DNA of 64,000 nt from CALESS01 sp041741455 (GCA_041741455.1 JBGSJZ010000108.1:62001-126000); one strand, 5' to 3'; numbered from the stretch's first letter, positions 1 to 8,739 are shown. A program made the numbers and translations. The notes: a model not told the origin generated them from the sequence alone.

Positions 1-107
1 GTCCCATCCGAATAGGTGGTGTGCATGTGTAGATTGAGAATTAATTCTTCCATGAAGGGTTGACTCTTCGTTGAGATTTTGATCGATGTTTAATTTTTGA
101 TTTCTGG

Positions 108-137
108 TTGACGATTCCGGGTGTACACAGGTATAAT
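108..137 (+). promoter_or_regulatory. Sigma-70-type promoter of secG
   Basis: A TTGACG -35 box (108-113) is followed after 18 bases by a perfect TATAAT -10 box (132-137), about 30 bases before the secG start. The first ~105 bases of the window contain no gene I can support. Confidence 0.7.
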
Positions 138-168
138 TTCGTCTGTTATTCAACTCAGGAGGTTGAGC

Positions 169-396
169 GTGGAACTTACAGGATATTTTGATATAGCGTT
201 AATTATAACGTCAATCGCTTTGATTGCTATGGTGATCCTGCAAAACAAAGGCGTTAGCCTTGGGAGTTTTGCCGGCCAAGATTCCGGTGGCGTTTTCACT
301 GCCCGCCGTGGAATTGAAAAGACCATCTTCTGGATTACGATTGTCTTGAGCATCGTTTTTGTTGTTCTGACACTGGTAACTGTCATTATTAGCTGA
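169..396 (+). CDS. secG: Preprotein translocase subunit SecG
   Basis: Small accessory subunit of the SecYEG channel, which stimulates protein export in the cytoplasmic membrane. From the GTG start the protein is 75 residues with two hydrophobic segments (about 6-24 and 50-73). They flank a glycine-rich cytoplasmic loop with the family's typical LQxxKG..LG..FG order (here LQNKGVSLGSFAGQ). A longer reading frame opens at 121, but GTG at 169 sits six bases after a perfect AGGAGG (157-162), and the TATAAT box lies inside the longer frame, so the shorter start is preferred. A peptide-binding protein follows after a weak hairpin. Confidence 0.9.
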   Translation: MELTGYFDIALIITSIALIAMVILQNKGVSLGSFAGQDSGGVFTARRGIEKTIFWITIVLSIVFVVLTLVTVIIS

Positions 397-436
397 TTGA
401 AACAAACTTCTGGTTTGAAAATTCAAAGAATTACCA

Positions 437-470
437 GGGCGTCTTGTCCTCAGGGGTGAGCGCCCTTTTC
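437..470 (+). terminator. Possible weak terminator after secG
   Basis: GGGCG (437-441) and CGCCC (461-465) can pair around a long loop and are followed by a short T run. The stem is only five base pairs, so read-through into the next gene is likely. Confidence 0.4.
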
Positions 471-483
471 GTATTATGAGACT

Positions 484-2169
484 ATGAAAAAATTACGCTG
501 GCAACTCATCATCATTTTCCTGACAGGCCTGGTCGTTGGTATTTTGCTTTTTACCGAACAGCAGCCTGTTACAACTACACAAAAGACCCCTGAACCTGTC
601 CAGGGTGGGATCTATACTGAGGCTTTGATAGGAACTCCCCAACGGTTAAATCCATTGTTGGATTTTTACAATACGACCGATCGGGATATCAATCGTTTGA
701 TCTTCAGCAGCCTGGTGAAGTTTGACGGACGAGGGCTGCCGGTTGGTGATCTGGCGGATACCTGGGGTGTCAGCAAGGACGGTACCATCTACAACCTGAC
801 CTTGAAAGAAGACTTGCGCTGGCAGGATGGAAAACCGCTGACTGCATCCGATGTGGCATTTACCATCCAGATGATGCAAATTGGCGGGGAGATTGTGCCA
901 GCAGATATCCAGGCGTTTTGGAATGAGATTGAGGTTGCAGCCCTGGACGAAATCACTCTTCAATTCCGCCTGCCAGAACCATTTGCACCATTCATGGATT
1001 ACTTGACTTTTGGAATCCTTCCACAGCATATATTGGGAGATTTAAGTTTTGAAGAAATGGTGGATGCGCCATTCAACCTGCAGCCGGTTGGCAGCGGTCC
1101 CTACCGGTTTGAACGCTGGATAACGGATAACGGTAAAATCCAGGGGGTTGCTTTGGTTGGATCTGAAACATATTACGATAGCAAACCCTTCATTGAGCAA
1201 ATTGTGTTTCAATTCTATCCTTCCACGGAAGACGCGTTTGCAGCTTATCAATCCGGCAAAGTGATGGGAATTGGCTCTGTGGATTCGGCTATTCTGCAAA
1301 AAGTATTGGCTGAACGGAACATAAACGTATATACCAGCAGAAGCCCTGAGATGGCCATGATCCTTTTCAACCTTGGAAATGATGAAGTAAATTTTCTGCA
1401 GGATGTGAATGTTCGCAAGGCGCTCTACCATGGCATCCAACGCCAAAAGATTGTTGACCAGGTGTTGCAGGGCCAGGCCATTCAGGCGCATGGGCCGATC
1501 CTGCCTGGCATCTGGGCCGCCTATGATGGGCTGCCAGTGTTTGAGTACGACCCAGACCTGGCCCAGCAATTACTAAAAGACGCGGGATTTGAGCTTCCTG
1601 CGGAGGGAGAAGCGATCCTCAAAAAAGATGATCGCATCCTGGCTTTCACCCTTTTATATCCGGATGATGAAGAACATCGCCTGGCGGCTGAAATGCTGCA
1701 AGCATTCTGGGAGGATTTGAATATCCAGGTGATGATCGAAGGTATCACCTATGACCAATTAATCAATGAGCGCCTGGCCAACCGAGATTATCAGGTAGCA
1801 TTAGTAGATTTGAACCTGGCTCAATCACCCGATCCCGACCCCTACCCGTTCTGGGATACGGCGATGGCGGAAAACGGCCAGAATTACACCCAGTGGGATA
1901 ACCGGATCGCCAGTGAATACCTTGAACAGGCCCGCATCACCGTAGATTTCGCCGAACGCGAGCGGTTGTATCGGAATTTTCAAATCCTCTTTATTCAGGA
2001 ATTGCCAGCTTTGCCATTGTATTACCCGGTTTACAATTATGCAGTCGATCAACAAGTCCAGGGTGTTCGCATGGGGCCCTTGTTTGATGCCAGCGATCGG
2101 TTTTCAACGATCACCGAGTGGTTCCTGGAAACTGGGCAAAGAACTGAAACGCTGACACCTACGCCGTAG
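484..2169 (+). CDS. Peptide/oligopeptide ABC transporter substrate-binding protein (SBP family 5)
   Basis: Extracytoplasmic solute-binding protein of the DppA/OppA type, 561 residues, the usual family length. An N-terminal hydrophobic segment (about 7-24) follows MKKLRW and lacks a lipobox cysteine, so the protein is probably an uncleaved membrane-anchored receptor. The family pattern is visible: a RLNPLLDFY..DRDINRLIFSSLV opening, LADTWGVSKDGTIYNLTLKEDLRWQDG, and the DVAFTI segment that follows it. No permease or ATPase genes are adjacent, so its transporter must lie elsewhere, or it serves another role. The specific ligand cannot be read from the sequence. Confidence 0.88.
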   Translation: MKKLRWQLIIIFLTGLVVGILLFTEQQPVTTTQKTPEPVQGGIYTEALIGTPQRLNPLLDFYNTTDRDINRLIFSSLVKFDGRGLPVGDLADTWGVSKDGTIYNLTLKEDLRWQDGKPLTASDVAFTIQMMQIGGEIVPADIQAFWNEIEVAALDEITLQFRLPEPFAPFMDYLTFGILPQHILGDLSFEEMVDAPFNLQPVGSGPYRFERWITDNGKIQGVALVGSETYYDSKPFIEQIVFQFYPSTEDAFAAYQSGKVMGIGSVDSAILQKVLAERNINVYTSRSPEMAMILFNLGNDEVNFLQDVNVRKALYHGIQRQKIVDQVLQGQAIQAHGPILPGIWAAYDGLPVFEYDPDLAQQLLKDAGFELPAEGEAILKKDDRILAFTLLYPDDEEHRLAAEMLQAFWEDLNIQVMIEGITYDQLINERLANRDYQVALVDLNLAQSPDPDPYPFWDTAMAENGQNYTQWDNRIASEYLEQARITVDFAERERLYRNFQILFIQELPALPLYYPVYNYAVDQQVQGVRMGPLFDASDRFSTITEWFLETGQRTETLTPTP

Positions 2170-2197
2170 GTTGGTGTCCAGGTATACAGGAGGGTGG

Positions 2198-2746
2198 ATG
2201 AACCAGGATTGGGCTTTTTTGCAAGCAGCAATGGAAGATCTTGAGGAGTATCTTTCCTCACCAGTTTTGCATTGGCCTCTCAACCAAAGAAAAGCGAAAA
2301 GGAATGGTCTGAATCTGCCGCGACTTACGTTAGGAAATCTCTGTCTGGCGAAGGCGCGGTTGTTGGTTCTGCCAGAGTTCAAAGATCTGCCGGATTTTTT
2401 GCATGCCTGTGAATGGTTGGATCAAATCCGCGATCAGTGGCGGGCGAATTGGTCAAGAAAAGCAGAACGTGAATTCAGTGAACGCTTGCGATTATGGAGA
2501 GCATTTGTCACGGATGAATTGGTGGTGGAACAATCTACAAGCGATTATCGAAACCAGGTGCGCTTGAGAACGATGCTGGAATTATTGATAGATGAATTAT
2601 TAAATGAGAATTTAGCACAGCGCAACTTGATGCAAAGCCTGGACCAACTGGTCATGGATTTTACTTTGCCAGGCCCGTTTATCTGGGATGTGAAATTTCA
2701 ACAGGCATTTCCTGAAAACAGATTTTGGTTTTTGTACCGTACATAA
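2198..2746 (+). CDS. Conserved-looking hypothetical protein, helical, 182 aa
   Basis: I do not recognise a family. The product is soluble, rich in Leu, Arg, Glu and Trp, and appears largely alpha-helical, with no membrane segment or cysteine motif. The frame stays open back to 2171, but ATG at 2198 follows AGGAGGG (2188-2194), so this start is preferred; it lies 28 bases after the binding-protein stop. Co-transcription with that gene is likely. Codon use matches the neighbours. Confidence 0.65.
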   Translation: MNQDWAFLQAAMEDLEEYLSSPVLHWPLNQRKAKRNGLNLPRLTLGNLCLAKARLLVLPEFKDLPDFLHACEWLDQIRDQWRANWSRKAEREFSERLRLWRAFVTDELVVEQSTSDYRNQVRLRTMLELLIDELLNENLAQRNLMQSLDQLVMDFTLPGPFIWDVKFQQAFPENRFWFLYRT

Positions 2747-2899
2747 CCTGTTTGTTTTTGTTAAAGCTGCACAAAAAATGTTTGTATACTTGAAAAGAAT
2801 GAAGTATCCCCTTTGAAAAGTAATATCCAAGGAATTTAGCAAGAATCTTTGCAAGTTCGTTGTGACCACCGATTAACCAGCAAAAGAAAGCAGGTAAAA

Positions 2900-3481
2900 A
2901 TGAGCCAATTTTACACAGGGCGCGGCGATGATGGCACCACCGGATTATTGGGTGAAGGTAGAGTACACAAGAACGATGCACAGATTGAATTACTGGGCAC
3001 CCTGGATGAAACCTCAGCTGCAATGGGTTTGGCCAGAGCCACCTGCCATGCAGAGCGCATCACCAAATTAATTCTTCAGATCCAACGTCATTTGTATCTG
3101 ATGATGGCCGAAGTGGCAGCTACACCAGAAAATGCAGATCGCTTTCATAATATTGATGCGGATAAGGTCGCCTGGCTGGAAGGGATAATTGAAACCTTTG
3201 GTAAGCTGGTCAGAATGCCGAAGGAATTCCTCGTTCCAGGGGATTCACAGGGAGAGGCTGCCCTGGCACTGTCCCGCACCATCATTCGCAGGGCTGAACG
3301 GCGGGCGGTGGAATTGTTCAGAGAGGGGAAGTTAACCAACTCAAATATCCTAATTTATCTAAACCGAGCCTCCTCATTAATCTTTTTATTTGAAATCTTT
3401 GAACATTTCTCGTTAAAACGAACAGGTCCCACCCTGGCAAAAGTCAAGAAGGAAAACGACCATGACCGGAACATTGCTTAA
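2900..3481 (+). CDS. Cob(I)yrinic acid a,c-diamide adenosyltransferase, PduO type
   Basis: Transfers the 5'-deoxyadenosyl group of ATP to cob(I)alamin to form adenosylcobalamin, in the cytoplasm. The 193-residue product opens with the PduO signature YTGRGDDGTTGLLG, which is the ATP-binding N-terminus, followed by ELLGTLDETSAAMGLARA and the later S.RTIIRRAERR helix containing the conserved Arg cluster. ATG at 2900 was chosen because the signature begins right there; an upstream extension to 2849 carries no family sequence. The end overlaps the next gene by 20 bases, which suggests translational coupling. No cobalamin riboswitch could be seen in the 150-base gap upstream. Confidence 0.9.
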   Translation: MSQFYTGRGDDGTTGLLGEGRVHKNDAQIELLGTLDETSAAMGLARATCHAERITKLILQIQRHLYLMMAEVAATPENADRFHNIDADKVAWLEGIIETFGKLVRMPKEFLVPGDSQGEAALALSRTIIRRAERRAVELFREGKLTNSNILIYLNRASSLIFLFEIFEHFSLKRTGPTLAKVKKENDHDRNIA

Positions 3482-4178
3482 CGTTGCCACGATTTTAATC
3501 GGTGGGGTGCTAGGCCTCTTGTTGGGAAGGCGCTTACCGGAGCGCTTGCGCCAGACGGTTGTGATTGGCTTGGGATTATTCACCATGGCTTATGGTGTCT
3601 CCATGTTCTTAAAGAACCACAATCCGCTCATCTCATTGGGTAGCATTTTGGTGGGGGCGATTCTGGGAGAGTGGTGGCAGATTGAGCAAGGATTGCGCCG
3701 TTTCGGCGCCTGGATGGAAAAAAAGGTGCAGGGTTCTGCTTCCGGGGATGAAAGCAAGGAGCGATTTATTCGCGGCTTTCTCACCTCTTCCCTGGTGTTC
3801 GTGGTGGGGCCGATGGCCATCCTGGGCTCGATCCAAGATGGCCTGACTGGAGATTTCTCGTTGCTCGCGATTAAGTCCATCCTGGATGGTTTTGGCGCAC
3901 TGGCTTTTGCCTCCAGCCTGGGGATCGGGGTATTATTCTCGGTGATCCCTACGTTGATCTACCAGGGCGCCATTTCTTTGCTCGCGCTACAAGTCCAGAC
4001 GGTAGCGACCACTGTGGTAATGGATGAAATGAGCGCAGTTGGCGGAATCATTTTGCTGGGCATTGCTCTTGGCAGCCTGTTGGAAATCAAAATCATTCGG
4101 GCGGCAAATTTTATCCCGGCCTTGATTCTCTCCCCGCTGATCACCATCTTTTTATCATATTTTGGTTGGATCAAATAA
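3462..4178 (+). CDS. DUF554 family membrane protein
   Basis: Integral membrane protein, 238 residues, with a hydrophobic segment at the very N-terminus (TLLNVATILIGGVLGLLLG) typical of DUF554/YdfK proteins. Further hydrophobic segments include ones near residues 105-125 and 145-175 and the C-terminal end. A charged cytoplasmic stretch near 75-100 (EKKVQGS..DESKERF) separates the halves. The function of the family is unknown. It overlaps the adenosyltransferase gene by 20 bases and ends just before a strong bidirectional terminator. Confidence 0.85.
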   Translation: MTGTLLNVATILIGGVLGLLLGRRLPERLRQTVVIGLGLFTMAYGVSMFLKNHNPLISLGSILVGAILGEWWQIEQGLRRFGAWMEKKVQGSASGDESKERFIRGFLTSSLVFVVGPMAILGSIQDGLTGDFSLLAIKSILDGFGALAFASSLGIGVLFSVIPTLIYQGAISLLALQVQTVATTVVMDEMSAVGGIILLGIALGSLLEIKIIRAANFIPALILSPLITIFLSYFGWIK

Positions 4179-4218
4179 TCTGGTTTGAAATCCAAAATAT
4201 GTAATCCTGGTTTCTATA

Positions 4219-4257
4219 AAAAAACGACCCTCTGAAGTTCCAGAGGGTCGCTTTTTG
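4219..4257. terminator. Bidirectional intrinsic terminator
   Basis: A perfect 10-bp stem, CGACCCTCTG (4225-4234) with CAGAGGGTCG (4241-4250) and a six-base loop, has an A run on the left and a T run on the right. It therefore ends both the rightward DUF554 unit and the leftward DsbA unit. Confidence 0.9.
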
Positions 4258-4269
4258 TTAGTGAATGGG

Positions 4270-4992
4270 TTAATTTCCTGCAAGAGCTTCGTCAATTGCT
4301 TTAAAAAGCTCATCATAACTGGTCAAATCAAATAATTGACCATTGATGACAAAGGATGGGGTGGAGTCTACACCCAAATTATCACCAGCCTTGCGTTCCT
4401 GAGTGACCTGAGTTGCGTATTTTTCCTGGTTGAAGCAGGCGTTGAAATCAGACATGTTCAGACCCAATTTTTCTGCCATGGCTCGCAGACGGCGATCGGT
4501 ATAATCGCCAACGTTTTCACCGGTCTGGTTGGCATAAATCACCTGGGAAAACTCCCAAAACTTGCCTTGATCCATGGCGCAGTAAGCCGCCTCGGCCGCC
4601 CGGTCGGATTCCTTCGCAACCGTATTGTCGTCAATAAAAGTGAAGGCGTTGGAAACAAAATAGACCTTGCCGGTATCGATGTAATTTGTCAACAATTGAG
4701 GAAAGATATTGACGAAAAAGTAATCGCAGGCCGGGCATTGATAATCGGAATATTCATCAATCCGAACCGGCGCATTTGGATCGCCGACCCCATTTTTATC
4801 GGCGTTGGTGTATGTTTTGACTTCTGGCATGACCACTTCACCCACCGGGCGGATGCTTGGCCAGATCAACAAAAATGCGATCACAAGCGCAAAGGCAACC
4901 ACCAGGACGATGGCAACTGTGCGTTGTTGAGTTTCTGTACGGCGATTCCGAGTCCGGATTTCTGAGCGTTTGCTGGGTGTTCGATTCGGCAT
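4270..4992 (-). CDS. Membrane-anchored DsbA-like thioredoxin-fold oxidoreductase
   Basis: Probable extracytoplasmic thiol-disulfide oxidoreductase. The 240-residue protein has a basic N-terminus, one membrane segment (about 27-46), and then a DsbA/Thioredoxin_4 domain. That domain opens with VGDPNAPVRIDEYSDYQCPACDYFF; the CPAC active site is Cys86/Cys89. A later VDSTPSFVINGQ segment supplies the cis-proline after Thr, as in the family. ATG at 4992 follows GGAGAAAG, so it is preferred to the TTG five codons upstream. It is last in a four-gene leftward unit. Whether it oxidises proteins or serves in assembly of c-type cytochromes or other exported proteins cannot be decided. Confidence 0.88.
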   Translation of the reverse strand: MPNRTPSKRSEIRTRNRRTETQQRTVAIVLVVAFALVIAFLLIWPSIRPVGEVVMPEVKTYTNADKNGVGDPNAPVRIDEYSDYQCPACDYFFVNIFPQLLTNYIDTGKVYFVSNAFTFIDDNTVAKESDRAAEAAYCAMDQGKFWEFSQVIYANQTGENVGDYTDRRLRAMAEKLGLNMSDFNACFNQEKYATQVTQERKAGDNLGVDSTPSFVINGQLFDLTSYDELFKAIDEALAGN

Positions 4993-5062
4993 TGCGTCTT
5001 TCTCCAATCATCAAGATTGGAGGATTTTGCCATAAATGATCAAAAAAGTAAAGAAAGTGTTT

Positions 5063-5929
5063 TCACAGATTGGCCTGCGGGTAAACAAACACCGGATAGG
5101 AATCTCCGGATAGCTCGAAACCGACTTTTCGGTAGAGCGCCAGCGAGGCAATATTATCACTTTGGGTATTGACTGTCAGGCGGGTCACACCCCGGCTTAA
5201 AAAATGAACGCCAAGGTTATGGATGAGCCCAGCGCCGAAACCCAGGCGTTGGGCTTTTGGATGAACTGCCAAGCGAGCCAGGTGGGCATTATAGATGGAT
5301 GCTGTGCAAATTTGATAACCGATAATCTCGCCTGCTAATTCAGCAACGGTGGAATAGGATCCTTGTCCCCAGGCTTTACTCAGAACCTCGAATGTGTTTT
5401 GCCAGAGTGGGTGAAATGCAAGCCGATCCACTTCTGCCACCGCTCGTAAATCCTCATTCTCCATCAGGCGAATCTGGGCTTGCACAGGCATTTCATATTG
5501 ATGAGGTTTGGGTTGGTCCAACTCTTGTTCAAGAACAACGATATCCTGAAAGTGTTGGAACCCGCTTTCCTGAAGTAAGGAAGTGAACCAGGTTTGCAGA
5601 GAAATCGCCGAAAGCCACAAAACCTGTGGCTGGTCTTGCAGATAATCCAGGATGGAAGGAAAGAGAAGCGGCCAGGTTTGTTTGGGTTGGTATTCCGTGA
5701 TGGTTACAAAAAGATGCACCCAGCATACGCCTGGCGGATCTTCAGGGCAGGCCAGGGCCGCAATGATCCGTCCATCCAGTTCCAGTACCAGGAAGGGGGA
5801 CTGGTCGATCCATTCCAATGGCGAGTTCCAATCCAGGTGCCGGTGAACAAAAAATTCGAATCCAATCAAACCCTGCAAAACGGGAAGGTCCTGGGGATTC
5901 ACTGGCCGAATATTAAAATCTGGGAGCAT
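5063..5929 (-). CDS. GNAT family N-acetyltransferase
   Basis: The 288-residue product carries a C-terminal RimI-like GNAT domain (about 150-285). It shows the acetyl-CoA pyrophosphate loop as QRLGFGAGL and the motif-B end as NIASLALYRKVGFE. The N-terminal half (1-145) looks like a second, degenerate acetyltransferase fold without a recognisable CoA loop, a common arrangement. The substrate is unknown. Starts 11 bases after the TPR gene, so probably co-transcribed with it. Confidence 0.82.
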   Translation of the reverse strand: MLPDFNIRPVNPQDLPVLQGLIGFEFFVHRHLDWNSPLEWIDQSPFLVLELDGRIIAALACPEDPPGVCWVHLFVTITEYQPKQTWPLLFPSILDYLQDQPQVLWLSAISLQTWFTSLLQESGFQHFQDIVVLEQELDQPKPHQYEMPVQAQIRLMENEDLRAVAEVDRLAFHPLWQNTFEVLSKAWGQGSYSTVAELAGEIIGYQICTASIYNAHLARLAVHPKAQRLGFGAGLIHNLGVHFLSRGVTRLTVNTQSDNIASLALYRKVGFELSGDSYPVFVYPQANL

Positions 5930-5940
5930 AACGGGTGAGC

Positions 5941-6492
5941 TTAAATCGAAGGGGGACGGTTAAACATCCGGAAAGCCAGATTGCTGAGGAAGCGAATCAA
6001 TCGTTCACGCAGAGAAAGCTTTGTTTTTACACTCAGTGCCTGGTTCATGGCAAACAGGCTATCCAGAAACTTACGCTGGCTCATACGGATTGAAGAGACG
6101 TTCTTCATCACCAGCGTATAGAACTCCAATTGGTTGGCGGCTTTGAAAATCTTTGAAGCTTTCAGGTACAGTTCTGCTGCCTGGTCCAGGTGATGCATGG
6201 CCTGGTGGGCTGCGGCCTGGTTGCCGAGCGCTTGCGCTTGGCGCAGGGAATCTCCTGCCTCAGAAAAAACAGTTTCCGTTCCGAGAGCGGCGGCCAGAGC
6301 TTCTTGAGATTTTCCAGCCTGGAGCAGGGCAACGCTTTGGTTGTTCCGGGCTTCTGCAGCCAGGAGGAATTCCCCGCTTTGCTGGTATTGATTGGCAGCC
6401 TGTTGGAAAAGATCCGCAGCCTGCTCAAATTCTTCATCTTTAAATAACTTCATTGCCTGATCGGCAGCTTGTTGGGGAGAAGGAATGGTCAT
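5941..6492 (-). CDS. TPR-repeat protein
   Basis: A 183-residue soluble protein made mainly of tetratricopeptide-like helical pairs (roughly residues 4-140). Signs are repeated A..LF....E, QAA.QYQQSGEFLLAAEA and AAELYLKASKIFK patterns with small residues at TPR positions 8 and 20. The C-terminal 40 residues are basic. ATG at 6492 lies 14 bases after the regulator stop; longer in-frame extensions would run into that gene. TPR proteins act as binding scaffolds; being downstream of a transcriptional regulator suggests they work together, which is inference. Confidence 0.75.
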   Translation of the reverse strand: MTIPSPQQAADQAMKLFKDEEFEQAADLFQQAANQYQQSGEFLLAAEARNNQSVALLQAGKSQEALAAALGTETVFSEAGDSLRQAQALGNQAAAHQAMHHLDQAAELYLKASKIFKAANQLEFYTLVMKNVSSIRMSQRKFLDSLFAMNQALSVKTKLSLRERLIRFLSNLAFRMFNRPPSI

Positions 6493-6505
6493 TTTTTGTG
6501 TCAAA

Positions 6506-7192
6506 TCAGTAGGTAATCTCAAGGAGACTTTCGGCCACCAGGCGCAGTTTTTCAACCGAAAGGCCGCTCAGGCGATAAGCCAGCTCCAGGTACGGTTCGT
6601 TGACCGGCTTACAGATGAATTCTCTCATTGCCGGTTCCAGCTCCATAAACTTGGTAAACTCCTGCTGCCGGTTGCGCCATTCGCCGATTGGTCCGTGGTT
6701 ATCAAACAACTCCTTCAACGGGATTTGCAGTGCGTCAGCAATAATTTCTAACTCCGGCAACAAGATCGGCTGTTCACCTTGCTCAACACGGCGCAACATT
6801 TCTTCCGATAGGCCGGTTTTTTCGGATAATTGCTGGAACGAAAGGTTGAGGTTTGTCCGGGTCAAACGCAACCTGGCGGCGATCATTTTATTGCGTATGT
6901 TGACCAGGCGTTTCTTTTCAATGATCCCGGGTCCTTCTTCTTTGGTGGAAAGGATCTCTTGTGACCAGAAATGTTCAATGGGCAGGTCAAGGTAGAAAGC
7001 CAGGGCTTCCAGTTGGGGTAAGGTTGGCGCAACCCGGCCGCTCTCTATCGTCGCATACTCCTCCGGGGTGAGTGACATCACACCGGCGCATTCTTCAATC
7101 GTTCGGCGGCGAAAGAGACGCGCATCGTAGATCATCGTCCCTAGTTTGCGGGTGCGTAAACTGATCAATTGCTGGTTTTTATCCATGGTCAT
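6506..7192 (-). CDS. XRE-family regulator with two tandem helix-turn-helix domains
   Basis: The 228-residue cytoplasmic protein has two separate Cro/CI-type HTH domains. The first (about 10-70) includes LGTMIYDARLFRRRTIEECAG and PEEYATIESGRVAPTLPQLEAL; the second (about 100-160) includes RLTRTNLNLSFQQLSEKTGL and LRRVEQGEQPILLPELEIIA. A 65-residue helical tail follows with no known domain. A single chain with two HTH units could bind adjacent or asymmetric half-sites. Two in-frame ATGs (7192, 7186) are equally possible. An extended -10 promoter precedes it and the TPR gene follows. Confidence 0.85.
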   Translation of the reverse strand: MTMDKNQQLISLRTRKLGTMIYDARLFRRRTIEECAGVMSLTPEEYATIESGRVAPTLPQLEALAFYLDLPIEHFWSQEILSTKEEGPGIIEKKRLVNIRNKMIAARLRLTRTNLNLSFQQLSEKTGLSEEMLRRVEQGEQPILLPELEIIADALQIPLKELFDNHGPIGEWRNRQQEFTKFMELEPAMREFICKPVNEPYLELAYRLSGLSVEKLRLVAESLLEITY

Positions 7193-7229
7193 CCGTTCCC
7201 TATTTGCAGATCAGTCGAATTTCTTTATG

Positions 7230-7238
7230 ATTATAGCA
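7230..7238 (-). promoter_or_regulatory. Extended -10 promoter of the dual-HTH regulator
   Basis: On the minus strand TGC immediately precedes a perfect TATAAT (7230-7235), 38 bases before the start. No convincing -35 box is visible. Confidence 0.6.
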
Positions 7239-7288
7239 CTTTCGTGATGAGCAATTCTGTATCCTGTTTGATGCTAGTAAATCAACCC

Positions 7289-7456
7289 TTACCCGGGGGT
7301 CTTGTGAAATAACATCGTTTTGTAAGGGCCAAACCTCTGGGTGTGTGAGTAGCTATTCCAGCCGTCAAAATCAGAAAGGATTGCTTCTTTGATGGGATGC
7401 AATTCATGTGCCGGTTCATCATCCAGGGCGACTAATGTCGCCGTTGGTTTAGAAAC
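7289..7456 (-). pseudogene. Start-less 55-codon coding remnant
   Basis: One minus-strand frame is open from 7456 to a TAA at 7289-7291 and reads like real protein, ending in FDGWNSYSHTQRFGPYKTM and then LFHKTPG. Its beginning overlaps the cpaF-like stop region; the frame is closed upstream by a TGA at 7457-7459 and has no ATG, GTG or TTG before the middle of the frame. I read it as the C-terminal tail of a lost gene. The family is not identified. Confidence 0.4.
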
Positions 7457-8739
7457 TCACCCAGGTTAGCACCAAACACTTCCGGGGGAAGCCGGAATCC
7501 AGCAGCCTCCAGCCGGGGGTAGAAGAGTGGGCGAATCCCGGTGGGTTTCATTTCGCCCAGGATTTTGCTGTCTGTTGACACCCCGGTCTGGGTGAATTTA
7601 AAGATTTCCGTCATGACCACCGTATCACCTTCCATTCCAGAAACTTCGGTGATGGAGGTGACACGCCGGGTGCCATCCCGCAGGCGGGATTCATGGATGA
7701 TCAAATCCACCGCTGCCGCGATTTGCTCTCGAACAACTTTCAATGGCAGGTCTATCCCCGCCATCAAGCACATTGTCTCCAGACGGGAAATGGTATCCCG
7801 GGGAGAGTTGGAATGCAGGGTTGTCAGAGATCCATCATGCCCGGTATTCATTGCCTGGAGCATATCCAGGGCTTCACCGGAACGGACTTCACCAACCACA
7901 ATTCGATCCGGCCGCATGCGCAGGGCATTGCGAACCAGGTCTCGGATGGTTACCGCGTTCCGCCCTTCTGAATTCGGTGGCTTGGCTTCCATCCGCACGA
8001 TATGTTCCTGTTGTAACTTCAACTCTGCCGCATCCTCAATGGTGACGATTCGCTCATCCTCAGGGATGAAACCTGAGAGTACATTGAGCAAAGTTGTCTT
8101 GCCGGAGCCAGTCCCACCGGAGATGATGATATTCAGATGGCTGACCACACAGGCGCGGATGAATTCAGCCATATTTTTGGTCAGGGTGCCAAAATTGATC
8201 AGCTGTTCAACAGTAAATTTTTCTTTCTGAAACTTGCGGATGGTGATGGTCGGTCCATCGATGGCCACTGGAGGAATGACTGCATTCACCCGGGAGCCAT
8301 CCGGCAGGCGAGCATCCACGGTCGGGCTGTCATGGTCGATGCGCCTCCCGAGTGGTAATATGATGCGGTCGATCAGGCGGATCACCTGTTCATCATTTTC
8401 AAAGGTGATATTTGTTTTTACCAGGTGGCCTTTGCGCTCGATAAAGACCAGCTTTGGACCATTCACCATGATTTCGTTAATCTCGGGATCGTCCAATAAA
8501 GGCTGAAGCGGGCCAAATCCGAGCAGGTCGTCCATGATCTCGTGAAAGATTTGCTCGCGCACGCTGGTTGGTAATTGGATTTTTAAACTCTGGTAAGCAT
8601 AATTCAGGTATTCTTTGATGACTTCCCTACGGTCGGTACCGATCGGAGGGCGAGCTTCCATTTCACGCAAGACCACGTCCATTAAATGATTCTTTAAGCG
8701 GGTTATTTCTGGAGTACTGAACGTACCTTGCGGGTTCAT
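7432..8739 (-). CDS. CpaF/TadA-type secretion ATPase
   Basis: Hexameric ATPase of the type II/IV secretion superfamily, normally the motor of Tad pili. In 435 residues it shows a helical N-terminal domain with FGPLQPLLDDPEINEIMVNGP. The ATPase core follows: Walker A SGGTGSGKTT near residue 210, the Asp box, and Walker B-like DRIVVGEVRSGEALDMLQAMNTGH with the His box (TGHDGSLTTLHSN). No pilin, prepilin peptidase, TadB/TadC or secretin gene is nearby. Its start overlaps the upstream small gene by four bases, so it is last in the ten-gene unit. Confidence 0.92.
   Translation of the reverse strand: MNPQGTFSTPEITRLKNHLMDVVLREMEARPPIGTDRREVIKEYLNYAYQSLKIQLPTSVREQIFHEIMDDLLGFGPLQPLLDDPEINEIMVNGPKLVFIERKGHLVKTNITFENDEQVIRLIDRIILPLGRRIDHDSPTVDARLPDGSRVNAVIPPVAIDGPTITIRKFQKEKFTVEQLINFGTLTKNMAEFIRACVVSHLNIIISGGTGSGKTTLLNVLSGFIPEDERIVTIEDAAELKLQQEHIVRMEAKPPNSEGRNAVTIRDLVRNALRMRPDRIVVGEVRSGEALDMLQAMNTGHDGSLTTLHSNSPRDTISRLETMCLMAGIDLPLKVVREQIAAAVDLIIHESRLRDGTRRVTSITEVSGMEGDTVVMTEIFKFTQTGVSTDSKILGEMKPTGIRPLFYPRLEAAGFRLPPEVFGANLGEFLNQRRH

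Noticed and set aside
2747..2899. Cobalamin riboswitch before the adenosyltransferase
   Set aside because: The 150-base AT-rich gap lacks the conserved B12-box and is too short for the full element.
4336..4965. 209-codon plus-strand frame over the DsbA-like gene
   Set aside because: Antisense shadow of the minus-strand gene with the CPAC motif; no promoter or Shine-Dalgarno sequence.
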